From contig JBNGIS010002455.1 in NCBI GenBank assembly GCA_049999725.1, positions 1-30,172 on the forward strand: a stretch of DNA of 30,172 bases, in the 5' to 3' direction. The notes under the pieces were generated by a model. The model was not told the DNA's origin, did not search any database, and was given only the letters and a program-made list of their open reading frames with translations. The DNA is from Haplomitrium mnioides. Its lineage: Eukaryota > Marchantiophyta > Haplomitriopsida > Calobryales. A program made the position numbers and the translations under genes. Of this stretch, positions 17,597 through 28,202 are shown in pieces. The number at the start of each line of letters is the position of its first letter. Position 1 is the first letter of the stretch.

Positions 17597-20500
17597 TCAA
17601 AACTTTTGTTGCTTCTCTTCACCTATTGAATTTGTAAAAATATCAGCTACCTCCTCATATATATTCACATACACCAAATCAATCTCATCTTCAAGTACTT
17701 TCTCTCGTATGTAATGATAGTGATTCTCAATGTGTTTGGTCCTTGTATGAAACACCAGATTATTTGCCAGTTGTATACTACTTATGTTGTCGCAATACAA
17801 AGTCACAAGCTCTTGCACATCATGTCATAAATCACACAATAACTTTCGTAGCCAAGCTATTTCACATGGAGCTATTACTGCTCCTCTATACTCTTCCTCT
17901 GTGCCTGACAATGCAAATGTAGGTTGCTTCTTACTACTCCAACTCACTGCAGCACCTCCAATACTGAAAACATGACCACTTGTTGATCTTCTGTCATATG
18001 TATATCTAGCCCAATCTGCGTCAATATATCCAAACAGTTTTACTTCAGCTCTATATGCATAAAATAAAGCATAATTTAGTGTGCCTTTTGAGTAACGTAA
18101 TTCTCTCCTTGCCGTATCTAAATGTGGCTTTCTTGGCACATGCATAAATTGACCAAATATTCCCACATCATGAGACATATCTGGCCTTATCATGGTTGCA
18201 TAAATCAAACTTCCAACAATTTTCCGATATATAGTTGGATCTTCCAATTCATCTCCCAAAGTAGCTCTTAACTTTGCATTCTGCTCAAGCGGAGTCAAAA
18301 TAAGCTTACATGCTATCATACCGTATTTCTGTAACATGTCCAGAATATACTTCCGTTGAAGTAACCAATTACCTTGATGTGTTCTTATTACTTCTATGCC
18401 CAAGAAGTACATCAATTCTCCCAAATCTTTCATATCAAACTCCGCTTCAAGCCTCTTCTTAGCATTTTCACTCTGTAGCTTATCATCACCTGTAATAATC
18501 AAATCATCAATATATATCACTATGATGACCAAACATGTATTCATTTTTTGCACATACATAGAGTAATCTACCTCGCTGATCACAAATCCAATACTCTGTA
18601 AAAACTTTCTTATTCTAGTTGTCCATACTCTCGGTGTTTGCTTTAATCCGTGTAAAGCTTTCTTCAACTTGCACACATAATTTAGAAACTTATGGTGTAC
18701 ATATCCTTGTGGTTGCTCCATATACACTTCTTCATATAACTCTCCATTCAAAAAAGTATTCTTTACATCCACTTGATGTAAATCCCATCTCTTAGCAACA
18801 ACTATAGCAATCACAGCTCTCATAGTCGCCATCTTTGCAACATGATTGAATGTTTCATCAAAGTCAATCCCATGTATTTGAGCATATCCTTTGGCTACTG
18901 GTCTAGCCTTGTATCTGCTTATTGAACCATCTGCATTATGCTTTACTTTGTAAACCCACGTACAGTCAATTGCTTTCTTTTTATCAAGTAGTGGTGTTAG
19001 CTTCCAAGTCTTATTCTCATCAAGTGCATTCACTTCTTCATCCATAGCTACCTCCTATTCATGTATGCCAATTGCATCATCAAAACAAGTGGGTTTTACA
19101 TCCTATACAACTTTCACCATATATGCATAATGACATGTATAAAAACTATCATAACTCAACCTCTTTATTGGATACTTTATATGTGTAGGTCTACGTACCT
19201 CATCTTGCCTCTTTTGCATACCAAGTGTTTGAAAAGTGGTTATAGCAACTTCTTCACCATCACTTGAGTGACTTGGAATCCACCTGTGCTTTTCCCTTTG
19301 CTGAACCTGTCTTACTTTCAACACTTCCAATTGATACATTTGGTGAACCTAAGCTCAATCTTCCTAACCATGGATTAACACGATTTGACAAAGTGTTTGA
19401 GCTCTCTCTTGGTTCACTCAGCATTTGTGATTGTAATTCCTAATTTATTGATTTTTCCTACACTTCTTTTTTCTCCATATGAGTCTTCACAACTTTTCCT
19501 ACACCATACCAACTACTCAACTCATCAAATGCAACATCTCTACTTACCCTCATTTGGCGTGTTATAGGGTTGTAACATCGGTATCCGTTTTGCTCCAAAG
19601 AATACCCAATGAAAATACACTTCTTAGCTTTAGGATCTGGCTTAGTCCTTAGCTCATCTGGTATGTGTACATATGCAATACATCCAAATACCTTCAAGTG
19701 AGATGCATTACATTTTATACTTGTAAATCTTTCTTCTTGAGTAGTATCATGTATTTTTGCAATAGAAGTCATGTTCATGATATATACAACTGTATGTACA
19801 ACCTTTGCTCAATAGTATTTTGGCATATTCTTCTTATTAATCAAGGCACAAGCAATTTATGCTATATGCCTATTGTTTCTCTTTGCTACTCCATTCTGCT
19901 GTGGAGTATATCTACAGGTGAGTTGCTTCTTCACACTATAATCTACCAAAAATTTGCTAAACTCTCGTGAAAAATACTCACCTCCACCATCTGACAGTAG
20001 TCATTTGATCTACAACCCTGATTGTTTTTCAACCATCTTTTTAAAGCTCTTAAAGTGCTCAAACACTTATCTTTTTGTCTTCATAAAATAAACCCATACC
20101 TTCATTGTATGGTCAACCACAAAAGTAACAAAATATTTATTTCTTGACATTGATGCATGTTTAGCAGGTCCCCACAAATTAGAGTATACTACATCTAAAG
20201 GATTTTTACTCACATTTCTTTGATGCGAGAACGAATGCCTTGATTGCTTTCCAAACTAACATGCTTCACACACCTTTTGCATATCAACATTCTTGAACCT
20301 TGGCGAACTGATAGCTACACCCATAGACTGCATTGATTTCATCTTTTGTAGATTCACATGTCCCAATCTTTTGTGCCAGATATCTACATCTCCAATAACT
20401 GTATTCTTTTGCTAATACATAACATTATTATTTACCACTCGAGTCTTTGCATCCAATGTGAACATCCTTCCAATCTTACTGCCTCTAACAACCAATGTGT

Positions 20501-20672
20501 GTTTATTCTTCAAATCCTCCACAAAACAACCATCTTCATTAAAAATGAATTGTAATCTTTGTTCTACTATTTGACCAACAAATACCAAATTCTTTGTAAT
20601 TGTTGGTATATAGAACACATCAACAATATACTTTGACTTCCCATTATGTATAGCAAGTAGAACATTTCCCAT
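17597..20672 (-). pseudogene. Copia pol: integrase, reverse transcriptase, RNase H (broken)
   Basis: Reading on the minus strand, 20672-20412 is the pre-integrase region (Y-I-P-T-I-T-K-N-L-V-F-V-G-Q). Next comes an H-x3-H then C-x2-C zinc finger (W-H-K-R-L-G-H ... C-E-A-C) near 20350-20240. The integrase core with L-L-S-D-G-G-G-E-Y-F lies near 19990, and its C-terminal part with L-K-V-F-G-C-I-A-Y-V is at 19778-19458. The reverse transcriptase is open for 406 codons (19045-17825), with T-F-L-N-G-E-L and the catalytic Y-I-D-D box (V-I-Y-I-D-D-L-I-I-T). RNase H follows with A-D-W-A-R and E-E-E-Y. One stop at 17825 separates the last segment (Y-C-D-N-I-S-S-I-Q, then T-K-H-I-E). At least five stops interrupt the integrase. 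The enzyme would copy the element's RNA and insert the DNA; this copy cannot. Confidence 0.9.
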
Positions 20673-20722
20673 TTACTCAATTGGATGAACTATAGGATCA
20701 CATGTTTTCACATATCCTTACT

Positions 20723-20734
20723 GCTCTGATACTA
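20723..20734 (-). other. Copia primer-binding site (initiator tRNA-Met)
   Basis: TAGTATCAGAGC on the minus strand, one change from the standard plant copia TGGTATCAGAGC. Confidence 0.8.
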
Positions 20735-20991
20735 TATAAAGAAATCGAGGAGACAATTTCTTGGAGCAAATATGAGAGATCGGATTCAACACAATGAACT
20801 TACAAAATGGAAGAGGCTTGCGGCATGGCCACGCTCTCTCTTCGATCTCCCTACTTCTCTCTCTACATAATCTCTATTTATACTTAAACTTACCGTAAAT
20901 AACTTAAAAAAACTAACCCTAAAGAGGGTCCAAAAAATAAGACACTACCTGTCACCATGGCGGGGTACGTATGGAGCTTGGTATTTCAGCA
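20735..20991 (-). repeat. 5' LTR of the copia element
   Basis: Minus strand opens TGCTGAAATACC and runs to the primer site. 20810-20991 matches the left LTR; 20735-20809 is the extra end missing from the left copy. Confidence 0.7.
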
Positions 20992-21590
20992 GTATGCATA
21001 GGCTTCAACAGTCTTTTCACAATTTTGCTTCAACAATCCTCTTGTGCCTACACTTTAGGGTTCTAGTTCAAAATGTTTCTGATAAAATTTGAATGGTTTT
21101 ATCAAAGTTTCAAATTAATGATATCATTATTAGTTTTGAAAATATTTAACAAAAAATATCGTATACATTCTTGATATATTTTGTTTTGTGATGCTCATGC
21201 TTTTTAAAGATGAAATTATGAAAGCAATTTTGTTAAAATTCTCATAAGAAATTTTTTTTAATACATTGTGCATTCAAAGTGAGCCATTTTAATATATTAA
21301 ATTACTTTTTTTTGCAAACAAATATTACTAACGTCAAATTCATGATTTTGTATGCTAAATTTTCAAATTTGGTTTTTGGGAATGCCAAATGAAACATGAA
21401 CCCAGTAGTAGTTCTTGGTTCAAAGTAGTGATTGTTATTTAAGTTTAATATGGTTTTTTAGTATTCTATCTTGATTGTTTATCTTACTTAAATATAATCT
21501 TTTAAATATTTTTTTTTGTGAAATATTGAGTATAATTTGTTTTATGAAATACTATAAGTATCTCAAAAAAGAAAATTGTAAACTTTAAAA
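20992..21590. other. Continuation of the unit 3 flank and AT-rich spacer
   Basis: Begins with tgcataggcttcaacag and ctttagggttctagttc phrases of the 3'-flank minisatellite, continues as the AT-rich spacer, and carries the gttcttggttcaaagtagtg marker at about 21410, as in the other spacers. It ends where the inverted gene copy begins. No gene seen. Confidence 0.6.
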
Positions 21591-21598
21591 AGACTTAC

Positions 21599-22154
21599 CA
21601 GATGTTGTGGTTGATGGCACAGCAGACTTCTAAAATGGTATCCTCCACGATGCCAAACTGCTACAAAGATTGAATAATTACAAACAACTAAAACTCCAAA
21701 GTAGTAATAGCCACAAAAAATGATAATATATCAAACATATCACCTTTGGTAAAGGGATTTGAATCATCATGCTTGAATTATTTAAGGTTGTAATCATAAT
21801 GAATGTCAGCAATTGAAAGAGTAAAACCTTGTGGTTTCACTAGGCTCTTGAGTTGCCACACATTGGACTTCTCGTAGACTTGATAAAATGCCATGTTGAG
21901 TTTGTTTACGTAGGGCTGCAAGTCAACGTCCTTCTCATTGATACCTCCTTCAAAGGGAGGGACATCAGCTTCATTCTACTGCCTAGATTTCCACTCTCTA
22001 GCTTTTTGATAATGAAGCAGAAAGGCAAGAGGATATGAGACCAACTTTGGAGCTTGGTCTTGATCTTATGTAGCTTCTTCAACTTAACTTTCTTTTTGCC
22101 TTTGGCAGCAACTGTCAACATTTTTGCAAGTTGATGCTTGAAAGTTTTATGAGC
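21599..22154 (-). pseudogene. Inverted unit: catalytic exon (exon B) of the methyltransferase-like gene
   Basis: On the minus strand, after a tttcaag acceptor, the frame reads H-K-T-F-K-H-Q-L-A-K, then L-E-S-G-N-L-G. Later it has L-N-M-A-F-Y-Q-V-Y-E-K, L-V-K-P-Q-G-F-T-L-S-I-A-D-I-H-Y-D-Y, then S-N-P-F-T-K-G-D-M-F-D-I-L and F-G-I-V-E-D-T-I-L. Motif IV is D-I-H-Y, so the catalytic Pro is gone. Three or more stops occur. The exon ends at a perfect gtaagt donor (read on the minus strand). No last exon follows; the homology stops in the intron at the inversion junction. Confidence 0.68.
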
Positions 22155-22239
22155 TTGAAAAAGAAAACAAAACTTAATTAATAATAGAAAGTTTGGAAAT
22201 AAAAATGCCTCTACTACCACAAAATATCAACGTGCAAAG

Positions 22240-22745
22240 ACTTTGTTTAGTCCAAGTCTGTTGGGATAATGAAGAGTCCATGCATGCGTAGGATGAAGAG
22301 TTCATACGTGTATAGACTAAAGAGTCTAGGCGTGCATAGAATCAAAAGTCCATTAACGATTGGACTCTTTAGTCCATGCGCAAAGACTCTTTAGTCCATA
22401 CGTAAAGACTCTTTAGTTTATGCTCATATGGACTCTTTAGTCTATGCACAATTGGACTCTTTAGTCCACAAACGCTTAAACTCTTAAGTCCATACACATA
22501 TATACTCTTCAATCTCCAAATGTCTAGACTTTTATGTCAATATGCGCATGGACTCTTCAGTCAAAGCACTTGGACTCTTTAGTGTAGCAGCGCAAGGACT
22601 CTTCTTAGTCCCATCGAGCTTGGACTGAATAATCCATGTACGCATGTACTCTACAGAGTCCAAGCATTTGTGGACATTTCAAATTCCATGCGGGTATAGA
22701 CTGCACAAAGTTCACATATGCATGGACTCCAAATAGTGCCTCTGC
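22240..22745 (-). repeat. 24-bp palindromic minisatellite in the inverted unit, intron A-B
   Basis: Around 20 degenerate units with gactctttagtccatgcgca-like phrases. It sits between exon A (22826-23173) and exon B, the same intron as the array in unit 2. The joint here is mostly cttt or aaag. Confidence 0.85.
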
Positions 22746-22825
22746 ACATGGTACAAATTTTCCAAAGATTAAATTTTGAAAAAGAAGAATAAATGTTCAA
22801 CAATTTCAAATGCAAAAAGATTTAC

Positions 22826-23173
22826 CAACAATTTCTTAAAACTTGAGTAGAAAGAGGACATTTCTTTTCCTCTATGTGGATGGGATACTCCAACTTTTCC
22901 TCCTCCGAGGTGGTACAACAAACCTCCGAGCAAAAAGATTTTGCCATCTCAGCCAAAACTTTGTGTCTCTCTAATTCTCGATACATCTCTTCAATTGAAG
23001 GCTCTTCAACTTCCACTCTCTTCAAAACAAAAATTTTTATTTCGTCAAGAAGACCTTGAAGAGGCTTGTAAGGTGTCCATTTCATATCTTCTATTTGTAA
23101 GGAACCTTTAGGCTTCCACATTCCAAAAAATGCTCTTTTGCAACTCCCAGAGGTTTCCATTGTGAAATGCCAA
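22826..23173 (-). pseudogene. Inverted unit: exon A of the methyltransferase-like gene
   Basis: Opens after a tttcag acceptor (minus strand) and reads P-K-G-S-L-Q-I-E-D-M-K-W-T-P-Y-K-P-L-Q-G, then K-R-V-E-V-E-E-P-S-I-E-E-M-Y-R and H-K-V-L-A-E-M-A-K, then E-Y-P-I-H-I-E-E-K-K. It is open for 112 codons (23160-22825), better preserved than in unit 2, and ends at a gtaaat donor. The short charged helices suggest a DNA-binding or coiled region, but I cannot name the domain. Confidence 0.65.
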
Positions 23174-23179
23174 CTGAAA

Positions 23180-24240
23180 CCAAGTATCTTGAGAACTCAT
23201 TGACTTCTTTAAGGTGGACTTTGGTTTAATTTCCAAAGTCTCCAAAACCATCTCTCTTTAATTCTTGGGATGAAAGCATCTCGCTCTCCATGAACCTCTC
23301 ATCCTAGTACTCGATCTTTTGAATGGAGGTTGTCTCCTATATGTACGGCTAGTCATAGTTGTCATCAGTAGAAAAAAATATGTGCCTCTATTGGAGTGAG
23401 CCCCACATAGACATAATAGTTGTAGAGCAAAAACATCGACTTCTTTGCTCTATATATTGTAATCAAAATTGCATTGCATCAATACTGTGATTGCCTCTAG
23501 CAATCTTGTATTTATACTTGTCACGGTTTGTAATATCAAACTCTTACTTATCTTGCAACTCGCATGTCAGGTCCACAATCACAATAAAAAAGAGTGAAAG
23601 TACTTGTTTGTCAATATTCTTTACTCAAGCAGCTCTATGAAATCCTTGTTAAGTTGTCTAATCTCAAATGACCTCTAGTTGTCCATTCTAGGTTTCGACA
23701 TATTCAAGTTTTCCAACCTAATAGTAATCATCTTTTCAAGCACCCTGCAACGTTGGATTATAGACTCGCAAATTTCATGTTTGTCTTCCTCATATAGTGT
23801 TTGAGGATCCACTTGTTCTCTCCTGAAATTTCTTGAGCCTCCTACGCAATGGTTGCTTTTCTCTGGAGGTTGGTTGTTGCACGAGCTTAGACTCAATCTC
23901 CTCTTTAGAGCTGTTGGAAGAGGAAGAATATGGAGCAAGTATAGAGGAGCTTCATGGAGAAGGTGAATGGACCAATTGTTTACAAATAGGTTGTGACTAG
24001 ACTGGCTTTTTCTTCTGCATAGGCAACTTTTTCTTTGTAGAGCACTTTATTGTCTCAACTACTGCTCTTTGTTTTTGGAGCCGATAGTCTTCTAGTTATT
24101 CCAACTACAAACGTTGTAGCATTGAGATGAGGTACACACTGAAGCAAGCTCAACCCATGCTTCATCTTCAAAATCTTTGGGGTAAAAGAAAACTTAATAA
24201 AATCCCTTTCCACCTCAATGGAAAGAAATTACAAAACTTA
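23180..24240 (-). pseudogene. Inverted unit: further upstream coding sequence
   Basis: Minus-strand sequence with protein-like pieces in shifting frames: K-F-Q-E-R-T-S-G-S-S-N-T and S-S-S-S-N-S-S-K-E-E-I-E-S-K-L-V-Q-Q near 23870-23920, a helical I-I-Q-R-C-R-V-L-E-K-M-I-T-I-R-L-E near 23700-23770, V-Y-V-G-L-T-P-I-E-A-H-I-F-F near 23390-23430, and F-E-D-E-A-W-V-E-L near 24150. A Ser-rich, basic region followed by helices is the overall impression. It has no counterpart in the forward units, which begin at exon A. Exon borders cannot be fixed from sequence alone. Confidence 0.45.
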
Positions 24241-24329
24241 AAAAGAAAAAAAGTATTAGTGTCAACATCTTAAACTGAAAGATAAAGACAAAACAAAACA
24301 AATTTGATTTATAAAACTTCTTAGGTCAA

Positions 24330-24785
24330 GTGCGTTTGACCTCAAGAGTTCATGCACATATAGACTCAAGAGTCCTATCACACAGTGACTCAAGAGTCCA
24401 TTTGCGAATGGACTCTTGAGTCTAAGCCGGCTTGACTCGTGAGTCAATGCATGCATGGACTCTTGAGTCCAGACGCTTATAGACTCTAGAGGTCATGTGC
24501 GCATGGACTCAAGAGTTGTTGGGCGCATGAAATCTTGAGTCCAAACATGACTGAACTCTTCAATCCTTGTGCGCAAGAACTCTCAAGTTCATGCGCACAT
24601 GGACTTTGGAGTCTAAGCGCGCAAAGAATCTTGATTCCATGTGTATCTAGACTCAAGAGTTCTTCCGCATATGGACTTAAGAGTCTATGCACGCATTGAC
24701 AAAAGAGTCTCTACAGCTGCAACTCACAAGTCTATTCTAGTATGGACTCAAGAACTCTAGTTAGCAAGGACTCCTAACCAAAAAA
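24330..24785 (-). repeat. 24-bp palindromic minisatellite in a further upstream intron
   Basis: About 19 units such as gagtccatttgcgaatggac with cttg or caag joints, giving a longer palindrome where both flank the core. This is a second minisatellite array in the same gene, in a different intron from 22240-22745. Confidence 0.88.
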
Positions 24786-24799
24786 TGAGAGTTAAAACT

Positions 24800-25060
24800 T
24801 TTCACCTTTTTGTTGTTATTTGCTTCTTGCAAGTCAGAAGTAATCGGGTCTCAAGGCTTCATTTGTTTGAAGCAAAACTTCTTGGAGGAGGCCTTGTAAA
24901 GACCAATCCCATCTTATGATTGCACAAAGAGCTTGATGTAAGCTATGTGCTTCTTCTAATCATGGAGATTTGGACCAAAATGCCCATGTTGAACTTTTTG
25001 CCCTCTCCTTGGAAAAGGTAAAGGCGATGCTCAATATCCCTTATAGTTCCACAAAAAACT
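24800..25060 (-). pseudogene. Inverted unit: most upstream coding block seen
   Basis: The minus strand reads G-H-F-G-P-N-L-H-D-stop-K-K-H-I-A-Y-I-K, G-L-Y-K-A-S-S-K-K-F-C-F-K-Q-M-K-P, then D-P-I-T-S-D-L-Q-E-A-N-N-N-K-K, followed by a gtgaaa donor-like site. Two stops interrupt it. Placement before the minisatellite intron suggests another exon of the same gene. No domain recognised. Confidence 0.4.
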
Positions 25061-25679
25061 AGCAATTATTTTGCTAATTTGATAGGCTAAATGATCATAA
25101 ATAATTAGCATACCAATAAAAATTTAATTGTGTCACATTTGGAGCAATAGGTTGAGATGCCATTTTTTTGTCACCAAAATTTGCAAAAAAGTGACTTTGA
25201 AAATAAAAGGTAAAAGATCATAAAACATTGAAGGGAAAATTTAGATCAAATGATGAGAAGATATGGAATAACCATGAGAAGAAAACGTAATCTTGTAACT
25301 GTACTCACAACAATGGGAATAAATTTTCTATTATCACTCCTTTTATATCTAAATTTCAAAAAAATGCAATTTTCTTGCAAAAAAATGATTTGTAGAGATC
25401 TTTACATATAGGTTTGCATGGTGAAAAAAAAGGCTAGTATTTAAATAGATATTTAAAAAAATCTTTCTATTTTTTTTTCTTTCAGAAAATTTGCACTATT
25501 TTGTGACTTTTTTTTCCAAAAAACTATTTTTTTGATATATCAGCATGTACATAGATTGTTTGTCTAAATCATTCATTGAATTGTTTTACTTTTTTATTTT
25601 TATTTTTAAGTTCCAGGAGTGTTGAGAGGCAAAAAACGATTAGAACTTCAAGATTTATGTTTTCAAAAAAGTTTTACTT
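25061..25679. other. AT-rich stretch without a visible gene
   Basis: Long A and T runs, no conserved frame and no repeat array. It separates the methyltransferase array from the next degraded gene. Confidence 0.6.
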
Positions 25680-27343
25680 TTGGACAACAATTCAAGAATC
25701 TTTCAAATCATCGTCCTTAGAAGAGAAGGGATGGCAAACCAAGAGCCTCAAGTGAGATGGCTAGTATTTTGGGCAAAAATATGTTACTTGGTTAACAAGA
25801 TACATCAACAAAGGAAGATTGTGGAAGTGCGCATAGGATCAACAAGAAAGTCCAAGACTCAACCTCATGTATGCATTAAATCCAACATGCCAGTCAAGCA
25901 ATCAAAGTTAATTCCTTCTAAGGATTGTCAAAACACTAAGACTAACAAGTGTGAAGAGTGCAACACTACAACACAACTTTGTTTCTCTCAAACTTGAGTT
26001 CATCCTTTGAGATTCGAGAACAAGAAAGATACCTTCAAGTCAACAACTAAGCATTCAAGTCATAATTATCAGAACATTGTGGAGGTTTCTTTGTTAGCAA
26101 CATATGATAATAATGATGTCCAAGATCCAAATTTGTTTGTTCAAAATACTAAAAGCATTGAATCAGATAACTGCTTCAATTTTGACGATGATATGCTATC
26201 ACCATTAGCAAGACTCAATTGATGAGTGAATTCTATACAAGTTGGACCTCTAACCGAAATTGGAAAGTTATCTGGAAATGGAAAATATATGGGGGAATAT
26301 TTAGATGACAGTTTAGGGAATAGTTTAAGCAAAGAGTTTAGTGACCGAATATTTCTTTGGAGTTATTGCCTAGAGCTTGACTGTTTTAGAAAAGACATTT
26401 CTCTATGCTCAAGATTTTGATGAAGTTTATGTTTCAGCTTGGTCGAGTTCTCCTACATCTCAAACTGGTTTACATAGATCCAAAAATAATTTAAAGAGAA
26501 CAAAGAATATTACCGATGATGCTCAAGATCTTAAAGATAATGCTTTGTCTCCAATGGCTAGATTCATCTACGAACCCAATCGATCAACAAAACATAAGAA
26601 ATCTTTATATGCGCCAAAACACAAATGGGTAAATTCAATACGTGACAATTCACTACCAAAAGTCCATCATGACAATAGCTTTGTAGAGAAAAAAACTTGA
26701 TATGATATCAAATTTGAAATTGAAAAGAATTTCATGTTGCTAAAATAATTATTTGTCGTTGTGCAAGACAAATTTCTTAAGAGTTGTGAGAGAAACTTTC
26801 TTTCAACAAAGCTTAAAAAATTGTGATATTACCTTGCAGTAGGAAATATCAAGAAAAGACTCCAATCTTGATAATTGATTTACTATGTCTAGCAACACCA
26901 TTGCATGTAGAAGAGCCTTCAAGTTAATGTTATCCGTAAAGAATGATAAAATCCCAAAGATTAAAAATCTCAAGAATGCAAATCCTAGAGGCATTTTGGG
27001 ACATAGAAAATTATCTACCAAAGGAGCATTTGTGCGTGAATAAGCAGAAATGCCTTTTCAAAAGCACTATGAGAGAATGTTGACTCACAAAGTTAATAAT
27101 TTGTCATATAATTTTACCAAATAGGAAATTTATGACTACTATAAAACTTATTTGAAAGAGAAGGACCTTGATTGCATTCTTAGTTTTTTTGGTTTTACGA
27201 AAAATTGGAAAATGCATTTTCCAAATGTAAAATTTCCAAAACACAATAGATTTGCTATTTGTGAAACATGCAAAGAAATTAAATCAATCCAGGAGAAACT
27301 TGTTTTGAAGTCAGACAAAGGTAACAAGTTGCTTTCCCTTTGA
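25680..27343 (+). pseudogene. Degraded gene or transposon ORF, first coding block
   Basis: One frame carries 25680-26420 with a few stops (Q-I-I-V-L-R-R-E-G-M-A-N-Q-E, C-E-E-C-N-T-T-T-Q). After a frame change, 26377-26700 follows, and after many stops 27119-27343. An internal repeat is visible: D-M-L-S-P-L-A-R-L at about 26195 and N-A-L-S-P-M-A-R-F-I at about 26545. The end block reads W-K-M-H-F-P-N-V-K-F-P-K-H-N-R-F, then A-I-C-E-T-C-K-E-I-K. This resembles the P-K-x-x-R-F-x-x-C-x-x-C segment I associate with the transposon-linked DUF7869 family, but that link is from memory and weak. A possible donor (gacaaaggtaac) lies at about 27320, before the repeat-filled intron. Confidence 0.45.
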
Positions 27344-27489
27344 AATAAGTGGTTATTATCATGCTCTTCTTACTTGTTGTCTAAAAGAGGCTTTTGTTCA
27401 ATATGATTTGGAGAGCTAATGCTTGAAGAACTCACTGGGTGAGAGATGTCAATCTAGAACTAACCAGAGTCAAAGCTTAGTTTAGAGAT

Positions 27490-28195
27490 GGTAATATTTG
27501 TTACCCTATGCGGGTATAGATTTTGTTGTTGTTGATTTGAATTGTAAACGTGGCTGGAGTAAAAGAAACATAGGAATTGTAGTTGTTGTGCAAGACTCTA
27601 TCCTTGTACAGGGTTTATCATTTTTAGTTTGAATCCAAGGCATGATAAGAGTCCAAGACATCGTAGAAATAATTCTCGTTGTTGTTTATAACCTTTTGCA
27701 AACATGAGGTTTTGCTATTGTTGCTTTTAATCTAAGACGCAACCAAAGATAAACGAGATCAAGAATCGTTGTTGTTGTTTGTGACCCTATGCAGGCATAG
27801 GTTTTGTTGTTGTTTCTTTCAATTCCAATCACGACCGTCATTATAGCAAGCCAAAGAATGGATGTTGTTTTTGATTCTAAACATGCATAGGTTTTGTTAT
27901 TGTTTCTTTAAAGCTTATGCACATATAGAGTCAAAGCTAGCATAGGAATTGTAGTTTTTGTTTGTGACCCAACCGGCGCAAAGGTTTTGCTCTTTTTTGG
28001 TTGAATCTCTTGCATGTGTTGAGTCAAATAGAGCCTAAGAAGTGTTATTATTGTTTGTTGCCTTAAGTTCAACTAGGTGTTATTATAGTTATTCTAAATT
28101 TCTTACATTTTTAGAGTAAAAACCAGACTTTGAATCATTGTTTATCGTTTTGACCCTTTGTGTTCAAAACATTTGTTGATGTTGGCTTGAATATT
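27490..28195 (+). repeat. About 92-bp tandem repeat filling an intron-like gap
   Basis: Roughly eight degenerate units, each with a gtgaccctatgcaggcatag-like start and a gttttgttgttgtttct tail, beginning near 27499, 27589, 27688, 27781, 27873, 27964, 28057 and 28151. The tatgcaggcata centre recalls the palindromic centres of the other minisatellites. Confidence 0.7.
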
Positions 28196-28202
28196 CTGTA
28201 TA

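Larger units (their letters stand above)
17371..20991 (-). mobile_element. Degenerate Ty1/copia retrotransposon lacking gag
   Basis: On the minus strand the order is LTR, initiator tRNA-Met primer site, integrase, reverse transcriptase, RNase H, polypurine tract, LTR, which is copia order. The shared LTR core is 182 bp. No gag or protease catalytic region is found between the primer site (20723-20734) and the pre-integrase region starting at 20672, where more than 1 kb would be expected. No clean target duplication is seen. It is nested in the 3' flank of methyltransferase unit 3. Confidence 0.88.
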
